From assembly GCA_964203655.1 (NCBI GenBank), contig CAXNMJ010000001.1, forward strand, positions 402,206-466,205: a stretch of 64,000 bases of DNA. The letters run 5' to 3'. The DNA is from BACL27 sp947488385 (GTDB lineage Bacteria > Actinomycetota > Acidimicrobiia > Acidimicrobiales > Ilumatobacteraceae). This document shows, piece by piece, positions 46,291-55,413 of this stretch (its first letter is position 1; each line of letters begins with the position of its first letter). A model generated the notes under the pieces. The model did not search any database. It worked only from the letters and a program-made list of their open reading frames with translations, and had not been told where the DNA came from. A program made the translations under genes and the position numbers.

Positions 46291-46905
46291 GGGCCCGACC
46301 CACTTGATCTGACAAATTTCTGCACTGCGACCTTCGAAGTTCCATACTCTGCCGAACGCACGCACTCGACCTTGTGCCGCCTTGGCAACAACTACTTCTG
46401 GGCCCATCCAATATTGCGTGTTAACCACGCTCACCTCTTCGTTTTCGCGCAGCGCCACCGATTGGCTCTACAGCACCTTGAATGAACTTGCCAACGCTCA
46501 ACGAACGCTTCTGACCTTCAGTGACATAACTAATCGGCGCAGCGCTGATGCACCGAGGTATTCACCAACGAGCAACTTAAATAATCCTGTTGTGCCTCGA
46601 CTTGCACCAGTGAAAATGTTTTCGATCTTTTCAAACTGCTCATCGGTGGCGCGCTCGTCAATCCATAGAGCGGTTGTCCAGTTGCCGCGCTCCATTTTGC
46701 CCGGAATATCGAGCAGCATCGCCACATTCAACCCCGACAAAAACGTCAACCCCGATTTGCCTTTATCGATTCGCACACCCAGCCACGCCTGACAGTAACC
46801 CTCTGTCGGCGGGTGCGTGCCAAGCGAAACAACGCACGGGCAAAACACCGTGCAGTTGCAATTCAAAATTAATTCGCCCTCGATCGACCAATTCTCTGTG
46901 CCCAT
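46287..46905 (-). CDS. DUF1326 protein, three frameshifts
   Basis: The first part (from ATG 46905) shows the family hallmark WSIEGELILNCNCTVFCPCVVSLGTHPPTEGYCQAW, with five cysteines suited to metal binding, and ERATDEQFEKIENIFTG. The rest continues in other frames as APISYVTEGQKRSLSVGKFIQGAVEPIGG and then LRENEEVSVVNTQYWMGPEVV, RVWNFEGRSAEICQIKWSGP, ending at a TGA that overlaps the dmdA ATG. Breaks are near 46536-46550, 46446-46459 and 46299-46301 (a GGG run), mixing one missing and two extra bases. Function unknown; the family usually sits beside DUF2182, as here. Confidence 0.65.
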
Positions 46906-46935
46906 AAATTAATTTCCTTTCGCTTTTTAATTTTG

Positions 46936-47679
46936 TTACGGATTTAAATGATTGTGCGCGCCGTCGACACCAAAAAACTGACTCACAAAAACTGCGATAC
47001 CCCAAACAATTATCAATACACCAAGCGGCGCGGTTAGCCGACGACCAATCACGGGAAACTTCTCGACTGACATCACTACGGCGCTCAACACCATGAACCA
47101 GATATTTGTCAGTCCACCGACGAATGCGAGCAACATCAACGCCCAACAACAGCCAACACAAGTAACACCGTGACGCAGACCCATTTTTAGTCCCCCGCCA
47201 ACGCCGTCGCGCCAATGACGCAGAAAAAACTGCATCGGCGCGAGACACTCAGATTGACAACGTTGCTTGAGAGACGAAAATTGATACAGGCCAGCAGTTA
47301 TTAACAAACCGGCGCTCAATGCTTTATTCAAACCTGTGTGCGCATCCAACAAGTTAAGTTCAGCAATTGCCAATTGCATTGACGAAGCAGCAAGCGCGAA
47401 GCCAAACCAAACAATCAAATATCCAGAAATAAACGCCCACCAAATCAATTGCGTTGCGTTCTGTGTGACGCTACGCAATGACTGCAAAACTGGCACAGCA
47501 GTCGTTGACATCATCACCAAAGTCATCAACACCCACATCAAAAACACATTTGATGGGGCATGCTCGTGCGCAGCGGCACTCATTGATAGATGATGCTGCA
47601 TCAGCAACCACCAACCACCGCCAACCGACAACATAAATAACGGCCACGGCGAGTTGGCAACTAATTTGCTCTGAGTCAT
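46936..47679 (-). CDS. DUF2182 integral membrane protein
   Basis: A 247-residue predicted metal-binding membrane protein with about six helices. The family block FLMWVLMTLVMMSTTAVPVLQSLR and the cysteine-rich RHGVTCVGCCWALMLLAFVGG are present, as is the long His/Met-bearing N-terminus (WWLLMQHHLSMSAAAHEHAP). The role is unproven; DUF2182 and DUF1326 genes are commonly neighbours. A TATAGT box lies eight bases upstream of ATG 47679, inside a palindrome shared with the divergent XRE gene. It is the first gene of the dmdA operon. Confidence 0.75.
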   Translation of the reverse strand: MTQSKLVANSPWPLFMLSVGGGWWLLMQHHLSMSAAAHEHAPSNVFLMWVLMTLVMMSTTAVPVLQSLRSVTQNATQLIWWAFISGYLIVWFGFALAASSMQLAIAELNLLDAHTGLNKALSAGLLITAGLYQFSSLKQRCQSECLAPMQFFLRHWRDGVGGGLKMGLRHGVTCVGCCWALMLLAFVGGLTNIWFMVLSAVVMSVEKFPVIGRRLTAPLGVLIIVWGIAVFVSQFFGVDGAHNHLNP

Positions 47680-47682
47680 TGC

Positions 47683-47700
47683 TGATTACTATAGTTATCA
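47683..47700. promoter_or_regulatory. Palindromic operator with mirror-image -10 boxes between DUF2182 and XRE genes
   Basis: TGATTACTATAGTTATCA is palindromic except for one mismatched pair and fills most of the 24 bp between the two start codons. Read either way it holds TATAGT (47690-47695 on plus, 47693-47688 on minus) exactly eight bases before each ATG. This predicts two leaderless transcripts that one dimeric regulator bound here would block together. The XRE protein next to it is the obvious candidate. Confidence 0.6.
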
Positions 47701-47703
47701 CTA

Positions 47704-48525
47704 ATGACTGCAGGCAAACCAGCAACAAACAACAACTTGATGCAGTTCGATTCGGTCGCGTTTGCAAACTTGCTGCATATCAAGCGCAACCAATTGGGTT
47801 GGTCGACTCGCGAACTCGCCCAACGCGCGAAGATCTCTCAGCCCTACGTTGTCGCCCTAGAGCGGGCTCGTAATTCAAATTCAAAAGTCAGAAAAACTCC
47901 GACTCCAACCGTCGATGTCATCGCCCAATTGGCTTATGCGCTCAACATTGACTCGAACACTCTGTTCACTCAGGCAATGAAAATTGCCAGTCGCCATGTT
48001 TTGCTGGTTGTTGATGAATCCGCGCCGACACCTTTGAAAATCGTTCAGCAATCATCGATCAACCAACCACAAACTTGGCTTTGCGCGGCGAAGTCTGGCG
48101 ACATAAGTTTGCGTCGCACAAAATCAAGACACTATAAACCAGCAGATATTGCTCAAGCACTAAACAACGAATTGCAAAATCTGCACAGCAAGATCGCCAA
48201 TCAAACACTGGGCCTAATTTTCAGCGAAACATCCGAAGCGATGACAGAATTCGACAACCCTCAGGCGGTGCTCAAGTTTGAACACAAGTGGGCAGATGTT
48301 GTCGATAAAGCGACAACAGGAGCTGGCGCACAATCTGCTTTCAATATCTGCGTTTACAAAATTGCAGACCTAAAGACTCTTGCCAACCCGACTAAAGCGT
48401 TCAACGAACTCGTCGAAGTTCATGACGAACTATGGACTTATACGAACTCAATGCTGGTGCTATCTGACTCATCGTTGACACAAAGTCACCAAACCAAAAT
48501 CCGTGAGCTCTTAAAAAGTAAGTAA
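47704..48525 (+). CDS. XRE-type transcription regulator with a C-terminal effector region
   Basis: A 273-residue DNA-binding protein. Residues 20-75 form a Cro/C1-type helix-turn-helix (LLHIKRNQLGWSTRELAQRAKISQPYVVALERAR), followed by VDVIAQLAYALNIDSNTLF. Residues 95-273 are not recognised: a mixed alpha/beta region with no membrane segment, which could sense a ligand. It is divergent from the dmdA operon and 24 bp upstream of acuI on the same strand, so it probably controls both directions and itself through the palindrome at its start. Confidence is high for the DNA-binding domain only. Confidence 0.8.
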   Translation: MTAGKPATNNNLMQFDSVAFANLLHIKRNQLGWSTRELAQRAKISQPYVVALERARNSNSKVRKTPTPTVDVIAQLAYALNIDSNTLFTQAMKIASRHVLLVVDESAPTPLKIVQQSSINQPQTWLCAAKSGDISLRRTKSRHYKPADIAQALNNELQNLHSKIANQTLGLIFSETSEAMTEFDNPQAVLKFEHKWADVVDKATTGAGAQSAFNICVYKIADLKTLANPTKAFNELVEVHDELWTYTNSMLVLSDSSLTQSHQTKIRELLKSK

Positions 48526-48549
48526 CTCTAAAAAGAAAAGAGAAAACAA

Positions 48550-49554
48550 ATGAACACACCGAACACAAGTCGCGCATTTACAGTCGGCAAAACCGACTCA
48601 GGTTGGGCACGCAAAATTGTCGACATGCCAATCGACCAACTCGGCGACGGCGATGTGCTGATTCAAGTCGAATACTCGGGCATCAACTTCAAAGACGGGT
48701 TGGCAAGCACCGAAGCAGGTCGCATCGCTCGCATTGATCCACTAATTGGCGGCGTCGACCTTGCTGGCAAAGTCGTCGAATCGTCGAACGCGAACTTCAA
48801 AGTCGGCTCGAGTGTTATCGCTCACGGTTACGACATCGGCGTTGCTCATCACGGCGGGTTTTCACAATATGCTCGCGTGCAATCTTCATGGCTTGTGCCG
48901 ATGCCCGCAGGTCTCGACTCACGCACCGCAATGATGATCGGCACGGCTGGCTACACAGCTGCGCTCTCGGTTGACGCACTCGAAAAAGCCGGACTCAAAC
49001 CAAGCACGGGCCCAGTTCTTGTAACAGGCGCAACCGGCGGTGTGGGCTCGGTCGCAGTCGGCATGCTCGCACTGCGCGGATACGAAGTTGTTGCCAGCAC
49101 TGGTAAACCAGAAACTGCCGAGTGGCTCAAACAAATCGGTGCCAGCGAAATTATCGACCGCGCCGAAACTTCAGCCGAGTCGCCCAAGCCACTCGAACGC
49201 GAACGCTGGGCAGGCGCAGTCGACTGTGTGGGAGGCGCAACACTTGCCTACATTTTTCGCACTATGAAGTACGGATGCAGCGTCGCTGCGAGTGGGCTCA
49301 CCGGCGGCACAGGTTTATCCACCACTGTGATGCCATTTATTTTGCGCGGCGTCAACCTGCTCGGCATCGACAGTGTGCAAACACCGATCGAACCGCGCAA
49401 AGCAATGTGGCAACGCATCGCCACAGACTTAAAACCCACATGGCTTGAAACACAAAATGTCGAGATCATCGGCCTCAACGATTTGAGCGAGCAACTCGAC
49501 AAAATCTTGGCTGGCAAAATGCGCGGTCGAGTGTTGGTCAACCCTCATTTATAG
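48550..49554 (+). CDS. acuI: AcuI/YhdH-type acrylyl-CoA reductase
   Basis: A 334-residue NADPH-dependent medium-chain reductase of the YhdH/YhfP branch. The signature VEYSGINFKDGLASTEAG, the VDLAGKVVES and AHGYDIGVAHHGGFSQYARV blocks and the nucleotide motif VTGATGGVGSVAVGMLALRGYEV are visible, and no zinc-binding cysteines are present. AcuI reduces acrylyl-CoA to propionyl-CoA and detoxifies acrylate from DMSP breakdown. In Ruegeria it is encoded with dmdA, and its position here next to a DmdA-like gene fits the same pathway. Other enoyl-CoA or quinone substrates are possible. Confidence 0.78.
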   Translation: MNTPNTSRAFTVGKTDSGWARKIVDMPIDQLGDGDVLIQVEYSGINFKDGLASTEAGRIARIDPLIGGVDLAGKVVESSNANFKVGSSVIAHGYDIGVAHHGGFSQYARVQSSWLVPMPAGLDSRTAMMIGTAGYTAALSVDALEKAGLKPSTGPVLVTGATGGVGSVAVGMLALRGYEVVASTGKPETAEWLKQIGASEIIDRAETSAESPKPLERERWAGAVDCVGGATLAYIFRTMKYGCSVAASGLTGGTGLSTTVMPFILRGVNLLGIDSVQTPIEPRKAMWQRIATDLKPTWLETQNVEIIGLNDLSEQLDKILAGKMRGRVLVNPHL

Positions 49555-49568
49555 GGCCAGTTCAAATT

Positions 49569-49599
49569 GCGTTATTATCTAACGCATCGCGTCAAACGC
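49569..49599. promoter_or_regulatory. Two tandem inverted repeats upstream of the class I aldolase
   Basis: GCGTTA (49569-49574) and TAACGC (49580-49585) form a perfect 6-bp inverted repeat with a 5-base loop. Four bases on, GCGT (49589-49592) and ACGC (49596-49599) form another. An AAAGGA ribosome site follows before ATG 49616. The pair could be an operator, or structure in the 5' leader. Confidence 0.4.
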
Positions 49600-49615
49600 T
49601 AAAAGGACACGCACC

Positions 49616-50515
49616 ATGGCTACAAAAGTGAATGCTGAACAACTACAAAAAGCCAAATCTGGCAAAGGCTTTATCGCCGCGCTAGATCAGAGCGGCGGCA
49701 GTACGCCTAAGGCGCTAAAGCTTTACGGTGTTGAAGAAACTGAATACAACGGCGAAGCCGAAATGTTTGATTTGATTCATGCGATGCGTTCACGCATTAT
49801 CAGCAGCCCAGTGTTCACCAGTGAGCGAATCTTGGGTGCGATTCTTTTTGAAATGACGATGAATCGCAAAATTGACGGTAAAGGAACTGCTGAATATCTT
49901 TGGCAAAACAAACAGATTTTGCCGTTTCTAAAAATCGACAACGGTTTGGCTGACGATGCCAACGACGCACAAATCATGAAGCCGATTCCAGAATTAGGCA
50001 CACGCCTTGAAAGCGCCAAGTCGCACGGTGTATTTGGCACAAAAATGCGTTCGGTGATCAAGCTCGCCAACAAGACTGGTGTTGCCGATGTTGTACGTCA
50101 GCAATTTGAAATCGGCAAAGAAATCGTGAGTGCGGGTCTTGTGCCGATTATTGAACCAGAAGTCGATATTAAGAGCCCCGAGAAAAGTGCGGCCGAAGTA
50201 ATTTTGAAAGCCGAAATTCTGGCTCAACTTGACTCTCTGAATGGCGAGCAAGATGTAATGCTCAAACTAACGTTGCCCAACGAAAGCGGATTTTTTGATG
50301 CGCTAGTGAAACATCCGCGAGTAATTCGCGTTGTTGCACTTTCGGGTGGCTACAGCCGCGAAGAAGCCAACAAGCAACTTGCAAGAAATCGTGGCGTCAT
50401 TGCGAGTTTCTCGCGGGCACTCACCGAAGGCTTGTCAGCCAAGCAAACCGAGTCACAGTTCAACGGCGCGCTTGACGCGGCAATTCAGAGCATTTTTGAG
50501 GCCTCGAACAAATAA
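49616..50515 (+). CDS. fda: Class I fructose-bisphosphate aldolase
   Basis: A 299-residue Schiff-base aldolase cleaving fructose 1,6-bisphosphate in glycolysis and gluconeogenesis. The blocks KGFIAALDQSGGSTPKALKLYG, HAMRSRIISSPVFTSERILGAILFEMTM and VPIIEPEVDIKSPEK are typical of the short bacterial class I enzymes. The catalytic lysine is expected in DVMLKLTLPNESG, and the sugar-phosphate loop in VVALSGGYSREEAN. The gene is cytoplasmic and monocistronic, with its own inverted repeats upstream. Confidence 0.9.
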   Translation: MATKVNAEQLQKAKSGKGFIAALDQSGGSTPKALKLYGVEETEYNGEAEMFDLIHAMRSRIISSPVFTSERILGAILFEMTMNRKIDGKGTAEYLWQNKQILPFLKIDNGLADDANDAQIMKPIPELGTRLESAKSHGVFGTKMRSVIKLANKTGVADVVRQQFEIGKEIVSAGLVPIIEPEVDIKSPEKSAAEVILKAEILAQLDSLNGEQDVMLKLTLPNESGFFDALVKHPRVIRVVALSGGYSREEANKQLARNRGVIASFSRALTEGLSAKQTESQFNGALDAAIQSIFEASNK

Positions 50516-50534
50516 ATTTTTGATCTGAGTTGAT

Positions 50535-52101
50535 TTATATGGCGGCTCGGCGCGCCGAAATATTGATCAGGTTTTGCGTGTAACTATCTCGTGGCGACTT
50601 GATCACCTCACCGACCGACCCCTGCTCGACGAGTTGACCGTGACGCAACACCAGAATTCGGTCGACAAAACTTGCAACCAGTGCAATGTCGTGTGAAACA
50701 ATGATCATTGCGATGTTCAATTTGCGCTGAACATCGGCAAGTGTCTGCATCACTGCTGCTTGCACAGTTACATCTAGAGCCGAAGTAACTTCGTCAAGCA
50801 ACAATAATCTTGGTTTGGCAAGCAGAGCTCCGAGCGATTGCAGCACGTTGTTTTTCGCCACCCGACATCTCGCGTGGACGGCGCATCAAAAATTGCTCGC
50901 CAAGACCAACCGAGAGCAACGCCGAGGACATCTCACTATTTGTGGCCTGTGTATATCGCGAAAGCGACTGGGCAACCGTGCGCATCGGGTTAAGCGAGTC
51001 ATCGGGGTTTTGAAAGACCATCTGAATCGAAGACAGAACTTCGCGCGGACGCATTTGCAACGCCGTCGACAAGTCATAACCATCGCTATCAAATACTGTG
51101 CCACTTGTTACCGCCACGAGACCACAAACTGCCGACAACAAACTTGACTTACCACTACCCGACTCGCCAATAATGCCGACTACTTCACCTTGCTTGATCT
51201 CGAAATCAAGCGAGTCAATCGCCCGAGTCGTTTCACCCCGAACAATGCCCAATCCACGGCACACGAGAACTGTTTCGTTACTTTGCGAACTTGATTCACG
51301 AATTCTCTGGTCGAGTTTCGGAATCGAACTGACGAGTGCTTTTGTGTATTCATGCGCCGGCGAACGCAAGACCTGCGAAGTTTGACCCGACTCAACGATT
51401 CTTCCTTGATTCATCACGGCGATGCGCTTTGAAATCTGGCTGACGACTCCGAGATCGTGGCTCACACACACCAATGCAAAACCACGCGAGCGTTGCAAGC
51501 GATCAATCGTCGTCAAAACCTCAGAGCCGATGCTGACATCAAGCGCCGAAGTCGGCTCGTCGAGCAGCAACAACTGCGGCGATCTAAAGAGTGCCAGAGC
51601 CAGAAGCACGCGTTGACGCTCACCACCCGAAAGTTGGTGCGGGTAGCGATGCAGGTATTTTTCACCACCAAGACCCACCTCAGCAAGAGACTCAAGCACT
51701 CGATCCTCAACGACCTCACCAGAAACCGTGTCGAGAAAATGACTAAGTACTGTCAGGTGTGGCGTCAGCGATTCACCAATTGACTGCGCCACTAATGCCA
51801 CCACGCTGCCGTAAATATTGCTTCGCTCGGCTTGCGTCGCAACCAACAGATTCTTGCCGACAGTCATGACTTCGCCTTGGTCGAGCACCAAACCTGGCGC
51901 GAGCACACCCGCCGCAAGTCGCAGCAAAGTGGATTTACCGCTACCAGAGCCTCCGACAATGCCGAGTGTTTCACCACGCTCAAGTTGCAAGTCAATTGCC
52001 TCAAGAATCGGCAGAGAATCACGAGCCTCGTTTTTCGTGCGCACCGTTACATTGCTGAAACCCAAAATCTGAGATTGCGCAAGTGTCGTATTCACGTTCA
52101 T
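50535..52101 (-). CDS. Peptide/nickel ABC transporter, fused twin ATPases, one frameshift
   Basis: A protein of about 520 aa that combines both ATPase subunits of a DppD/DppF-type transporter. The first domain has Walker A GGSGSGKSTLLRLA and signature LSGGERQRVLLALAL; the second has Walker A GESGSGKSSLLSAV, signature MSGGEKQRAAIARA and Walker B RLLLLDEVTSALD. The second domain is split: one frame ends after AIAR and the next resumes as ALLAKPRLLLLDEV (break at 50828-50834, one extra G). ATG 52101 overlaps the permease stop (ATGA). It powers uptake through the two permeases encoded upstream. Confidence 0.8.
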
Positions 52102-52898
52102 TCGTGATCAACCAAAGCTTGAATCGCCAATACGAGTGATGCCAGCATCACGATCGGCGCAATTACCAACAACGGATTCAATGTCATATACGACCGCGAC
52201 TCAGCGATCATCAAGCCCCACTCTGGTGTTGGTGGACTCGCACCCAAACCTAGAAACGAGAGCGAACTAAACGCCAACAAAATCCAGGTGAATTGCATCG
52301 CGACCTCGGTGAACATCACTCGCCAAACATTCGGCAGCACTTCGCCGAACAGAATACTGAGCCGACTTCCACCTTGTAGCCGCGCGACACGAACGAAGTC
52401 GCGTGCCAACAAAGTCTGAGTTGCGCTGCGCGCCACCCGGGCAATGGGTGCCGCATACATTAGGCCGAGTGCCACGCTCAAAATAAACGGATCTTGGCCA
52501 AAGAAACTTGAAATCAACAACAACAGAATCAACGTCGGCAGAGCGAGCATAAAATCGATCACTCGTGAGAGTGCGTCGTCAATCCAACCGCCAGCCAACG
52601 CCGCGAGCGAGCCGATGACGATGCCGATCAAACACGAAATTGCCGTGGCAGCAAAGGCGATCACCAGCGAAGGCCGACCGCCATGCAACAACCGACTGAA
52701 AACATCCCGACCCAAAGAATCAGTGCCCAACCAGTGATTGAGCGATGGGCCTTGCAATAATGCGGCAGAATCTTGCGAATCGGTCGACGATAACCGCAAA
52801 TATGGCGCGAATACTGCAACTAACGCATGAATGCCAAGCACGCCAAAAATTAGAGCCCGATTTTTTAAGTAATTAAGCCGCACGAAAGTCTTCATCAC
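52098..52898 (-). CDS. Peptide/nickel ABC transporter permease (DppC-like)
   Basis: A 266-residue permease with about six helices. The N-terminal LIFGVLGIHALVAVFAPYLR helix, the GTDSLGRDVFSRLLHGGRPSLVIAFAATAIS block and the coupling loop FVRVARLQGGSRLSILFGEVLPNVW are diagnostic of the DppC/OppC branch. It pairs with the DppB-like subunit, 5 bp upstream. Confidence 0.88.
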   Translation of the reverse strand: MMKTFVRLNYLKNRALIFGVLGIHALVAVFAPYLRLSSTDSQDSAALLQGPSLNHWLGTDSLGRDVFSRLLHGGRPSLVIAFAATAISCLIGIVIGSLAALAGGWIDDALSRVIDFMLALPTLILLLLISSFFGQDPFILSVALGLMYAAPIARVARSATQTLLARDFVRVARLQGGSRLSILFGEVLPNVWRVMFTEVAMQFTWILLAFSSLSFLGLGASPPTPEWGLMIAESRSYMTLNPLLVIAPIVMLASLVLAIQALVDHE

Positions 52899-52903
52899 AT
52901 CTC

Positions 52904-53851
52904 TCAGTGATTGCTCGATCTAAGTCGTGGATCAAAAATACGCACGAGCGAGTCGGCCAGCAGCGACGAAACCAGATACACGGCAAGACCAAACAAAATG
53001 ATCGGCAAGATCAAAGACGTATCGCGATCAGAAATTGCATCAATTGCCAATCGTCCGAGACCTTGAAAATTAAACACCGCCTCGGTGACAAAAGTGCCTG
53101 TCAGAAGCCAAGCGCCATCGAGTGCCACGACATTCACAACAGGCGGCAAGGCCGCGGGCACGATATGCCGCCTGATCATCTTTTGCTCGTTGGTGCCACG
53201 CAATCGGGCGCTTTCAACGAATGGCATGTTTTGTACATTGGTCACACTCGCCCGCATCGTGCGCATCGAGTGTGCAAAAATAACAACTGCGAGCGTCAAG
53301 GCCGGAAGCCAAACATTCGGCAAGAGTTGCAACACCGATGCGTTGCTGGGCATGACACTGACCCCCGGAAAAATCGGAATCCAGATCGACAACACCAACC
53401 ACAACACCGTTGCAATGACAAACTCAGGCAGCGTCATCGCGATAACACTGAATTGATTAACAGCCTTGCTGATTCGCTTGCGTGGATATCGCCCAAGCAA
53501 CAGACCAACGACGATTGCGCTCGGAAACGCAATCAACGCCGCCACGGCAGCCATGACCGCTGTGTTTCTCAAGCGCGGCATGATGATTTTAGAAACTTGC
53601 TCGTCGCGTTTGATCGAATAACCAAGGTCGCCACGCACCAAGTCGCCAGACCAATCTTTGAGACGAACGATTACCGAGTCGTTCAAGTTGTTCTCTTGGC
53701 GACAAGACTCAATCTTTGCGTCGGTGCCGAACCGCCCGAGCAACGCCGTGCAACCATCACCAGGAAGTGCATCAACACCAACAAACGAAACAACCGCAAG
53801 CGCAATGAAAGTTGCGAGAGAGAAAACGACCCTTCTCGCCAGATTTTTCAA
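52904..53851 (-). CDS. Peptide/nickel ABC transporter permease (DppB-like)
   Basis: A 315-residue permease with about six helices. Diagnostic features are the N-terminal LARRVVFSLATFIALAVVSFVGVDALPGD, SVIAMTLPEFVIATVLWLVLSIW and the coupling loop FVESARLRGTNEQKMIRRHIVPAALPPV with GTFVTEAVFNFQGLGRLAIDAISDRD. It follows the binding-protein gene by 19 bp and precedes dppC by 5 bp. Confidence 0.88.
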   Translation of the reverse strand: MKNLARRVVFSLATFIALAVVSFVGVDALPGDGCTALLGRFGTDAKIESCRQENNLNDSVIVRLKDWSGDLVRGDLGYSIKRDEQVSKIIMPRLRNTAVMAAVAALIAFPSAIVVGLLLGRYPRKRISKAVNQFSVIAMTLPEFVIATVLWLVLSIWIPIFPGVSVMPSNASVLQLLPNVWLPALTLAVVIFAHSMRTMRASVTNVQNMPFVESARLRGTNEQKMIRRHIVPAALPPVVNVVALDGAWLLTGTFVTEAVFNFQGLGRLAIDAISDRDTSLILPIILFGLAVYLVSSLLADSLVRIFDPRLRSSNH

Positions 53852-53870
53852 CGGTTTATTCTCGCTATCT

Positions 53871-55376
53871 TCACGAAACGCTGATTTTTTCCCATCTCAC
53901 AGCATCAATAACAATCGGTTCGACTCCTTTTACTTTGCTGCTCATGGCTCGGGTCAAAGTTTTGTGATACGGCAAAAAGATTGCCGAGTTTTCAAACAAT
54001 CGTTCTTGAATTTGCGCATACTTCTTTGCTCGCTCGGCCTGATCTTTTGTTGACCGGGCTTCGTCGAGCATCTTGTCAAGGTCTTTGTCAACTTGGCCAG
54101 TTGGATTCCATGATGCCGTGCTGCGATAGACCTCGTTGAGCACCTGCGTCGCAGGTCGTTGTCCCCAACTGTCGACAAACGCCGATTCTTTCATCCACAC
54201 ATCATCCCAGAAACCACTCGCGTCAGCCATTTTGATCGTCACACGAATGCCTGCATCTTTCACTTGATCTTTATAAGCCGTCACAAGTTCAACCATATGC
54301 ACTTCAACATCGCTGGTGTAGATATCGATGTCAATGCCGTTTGGGTAACCGGCTTCGGCGAGCAGCGCCTTTGCGCCCTCGGTGTCTTTGGCGCAATCAC
54401 CGTCCCATCGATAAGGGTCAGCCGACCACACTGGCGTGTCACAAGCAACGACACCTCCACCCACGCCGAGCACTGTGTCGGCAATAACTTGTCGATCAGC
54501 GGCAATGCGCAGGGCTTTGCGTACGCGGGCATCGCCGTAAGGTTCTTGGTCAACTCTGAAGTCAATCGCGTTCCAGTCACCCGACGGAATATTCTGCAAA
54601 GTGAACTTGGCTTCGTCACCGAACATCGCCGAAGACTTGCCGTCGATCGCCAACAGCAAATCAACTTGATCGCCAGCCAGTGCCTGGGCCGCAGATTGTG
54701 AGTCAGCAAAAGTAATCACTTCAATTCTTTCTAGTTTTGGTTGACCAAAGAAATAGTCTTCGTTTGCAAGTAGAACTGTCGTGCCCGCCGGGTCAAAAAT
54801 TTCCATTTTGAATGGTCCCGTGCCGATCGGCGTTTTACCAACCGTGGCTTGTGAGTCGACAGGTGTCATCAACGCGCGATAGTCGGCAAGCAACAATGGA
54901 AAGTCGGCTTCACCGGTCGACAAAGTGAGCAACACTTCGTATTTAGACACAGCCGTCACCGACGAAATAACGCCAAGCACCGCAAGAATTGGCGAGTCAA
55001 ATTCGGGGTCGATCATTCGCTCGATCGAATAGACGACATCGTCGGCATCGAAGTCGCTGCCATCGTGAAACTTCACACCTTCGCGCAACTCAAGAGTCCA
55101 CTCGGTCAAGTCATCATTCGACGACCACGACAAAGCCAACTCTGGAATTGGTGAAAATTCTTTGTCGACACCGATCAGACGATCAAACACCATGTTGATC
55201 GTCGGCCATGTGCGGTTGCCGTCGTATGGGTCCATAGTTTCCGCCCCACCAAAACCGGCGTCGTTGCCAACACGCAGAACACCAGAGGCAGATGAAGTTC
55301 GACCACATGATGCCAAGCCACTAGAAATTAAAGCAAGCGCGAGAACTGAGGCGATAATTTTTTGAATTTTGTTCAT
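53871..55376 (-). CDS. Peptide/nickel ABC transporter substrate-binding lipoprotein
   Basis: A family-5 solute-binding protein, about 501 aa from ATG 55376 (MNKIQKIIASVLALALISSGLASC), where the lipobox cysteine anchors it outside the membrane. Family blocks include WSSNDDLTEWTLELREGVKFHDGSDFDADDVVYSIERM and TPIGTGPFKM. It would deliver peptides, nickel complexes or another small solute to the two permeases. ATG 55388 (MIRNMNKIQ) is also in frame. It is the first gene of a four-gene operon and is divergent from an endonuclease-type gene. Confidence 0.87.
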   Translation of the reverse strand: MNKIQKIIASVLALALISSGLASCGRTSSASGVLRVGNDAGFGGAETMDPYDGNRTWPTINMVFDRLIGVDKEFSPIPELALSWSSNDDLTEWTLELREGVKFHDGSDFDADDVVYSIERMIDPEFDSPILAVLGVISSVTAVSKYEVLLTLSTGEADFPLLLADYRALMTPVDSQATVGKTPIGTGPFKMEIFDPAGTTVLLANEDYFFGQPKLERIEVITFADSQSAAQALAGDQVDLLLAIDGKSSAMFGDEAKFTLQNIPSGDWNAIDFRVDQEPYGDARVRKALRIAADRQVIADTVLGVGGGVVACDTPVWSADPYRWDGDCAKDTEGAKALLAEAGYPNGIDIDIYTSDVEVHMVELVTAYKDQVKDAGIRVTIKMADASGFWDDVWMKESAFVDSWGQRPATQVLNEVYRSTASWNPTGQVDKDLDKMLDEARSTKDQAERAKKYAQIQERLFENSAIFLPYHKTLTRAMSSKVKGVEPIVIDAVRWEKISVS

Positions 55377-55413
55377 GTTGCGAATCATACTCAAGTTGTA
55401 GCCTTGCTGATAA

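Noticed and set aside
52907..53884. A 325-codon open frame antisense to the DppB-like permease
   Set aside because: Its product is rich in Arg, Asn, Gln and His with no domain, as expected for a shadow of a membrane-protein gene.
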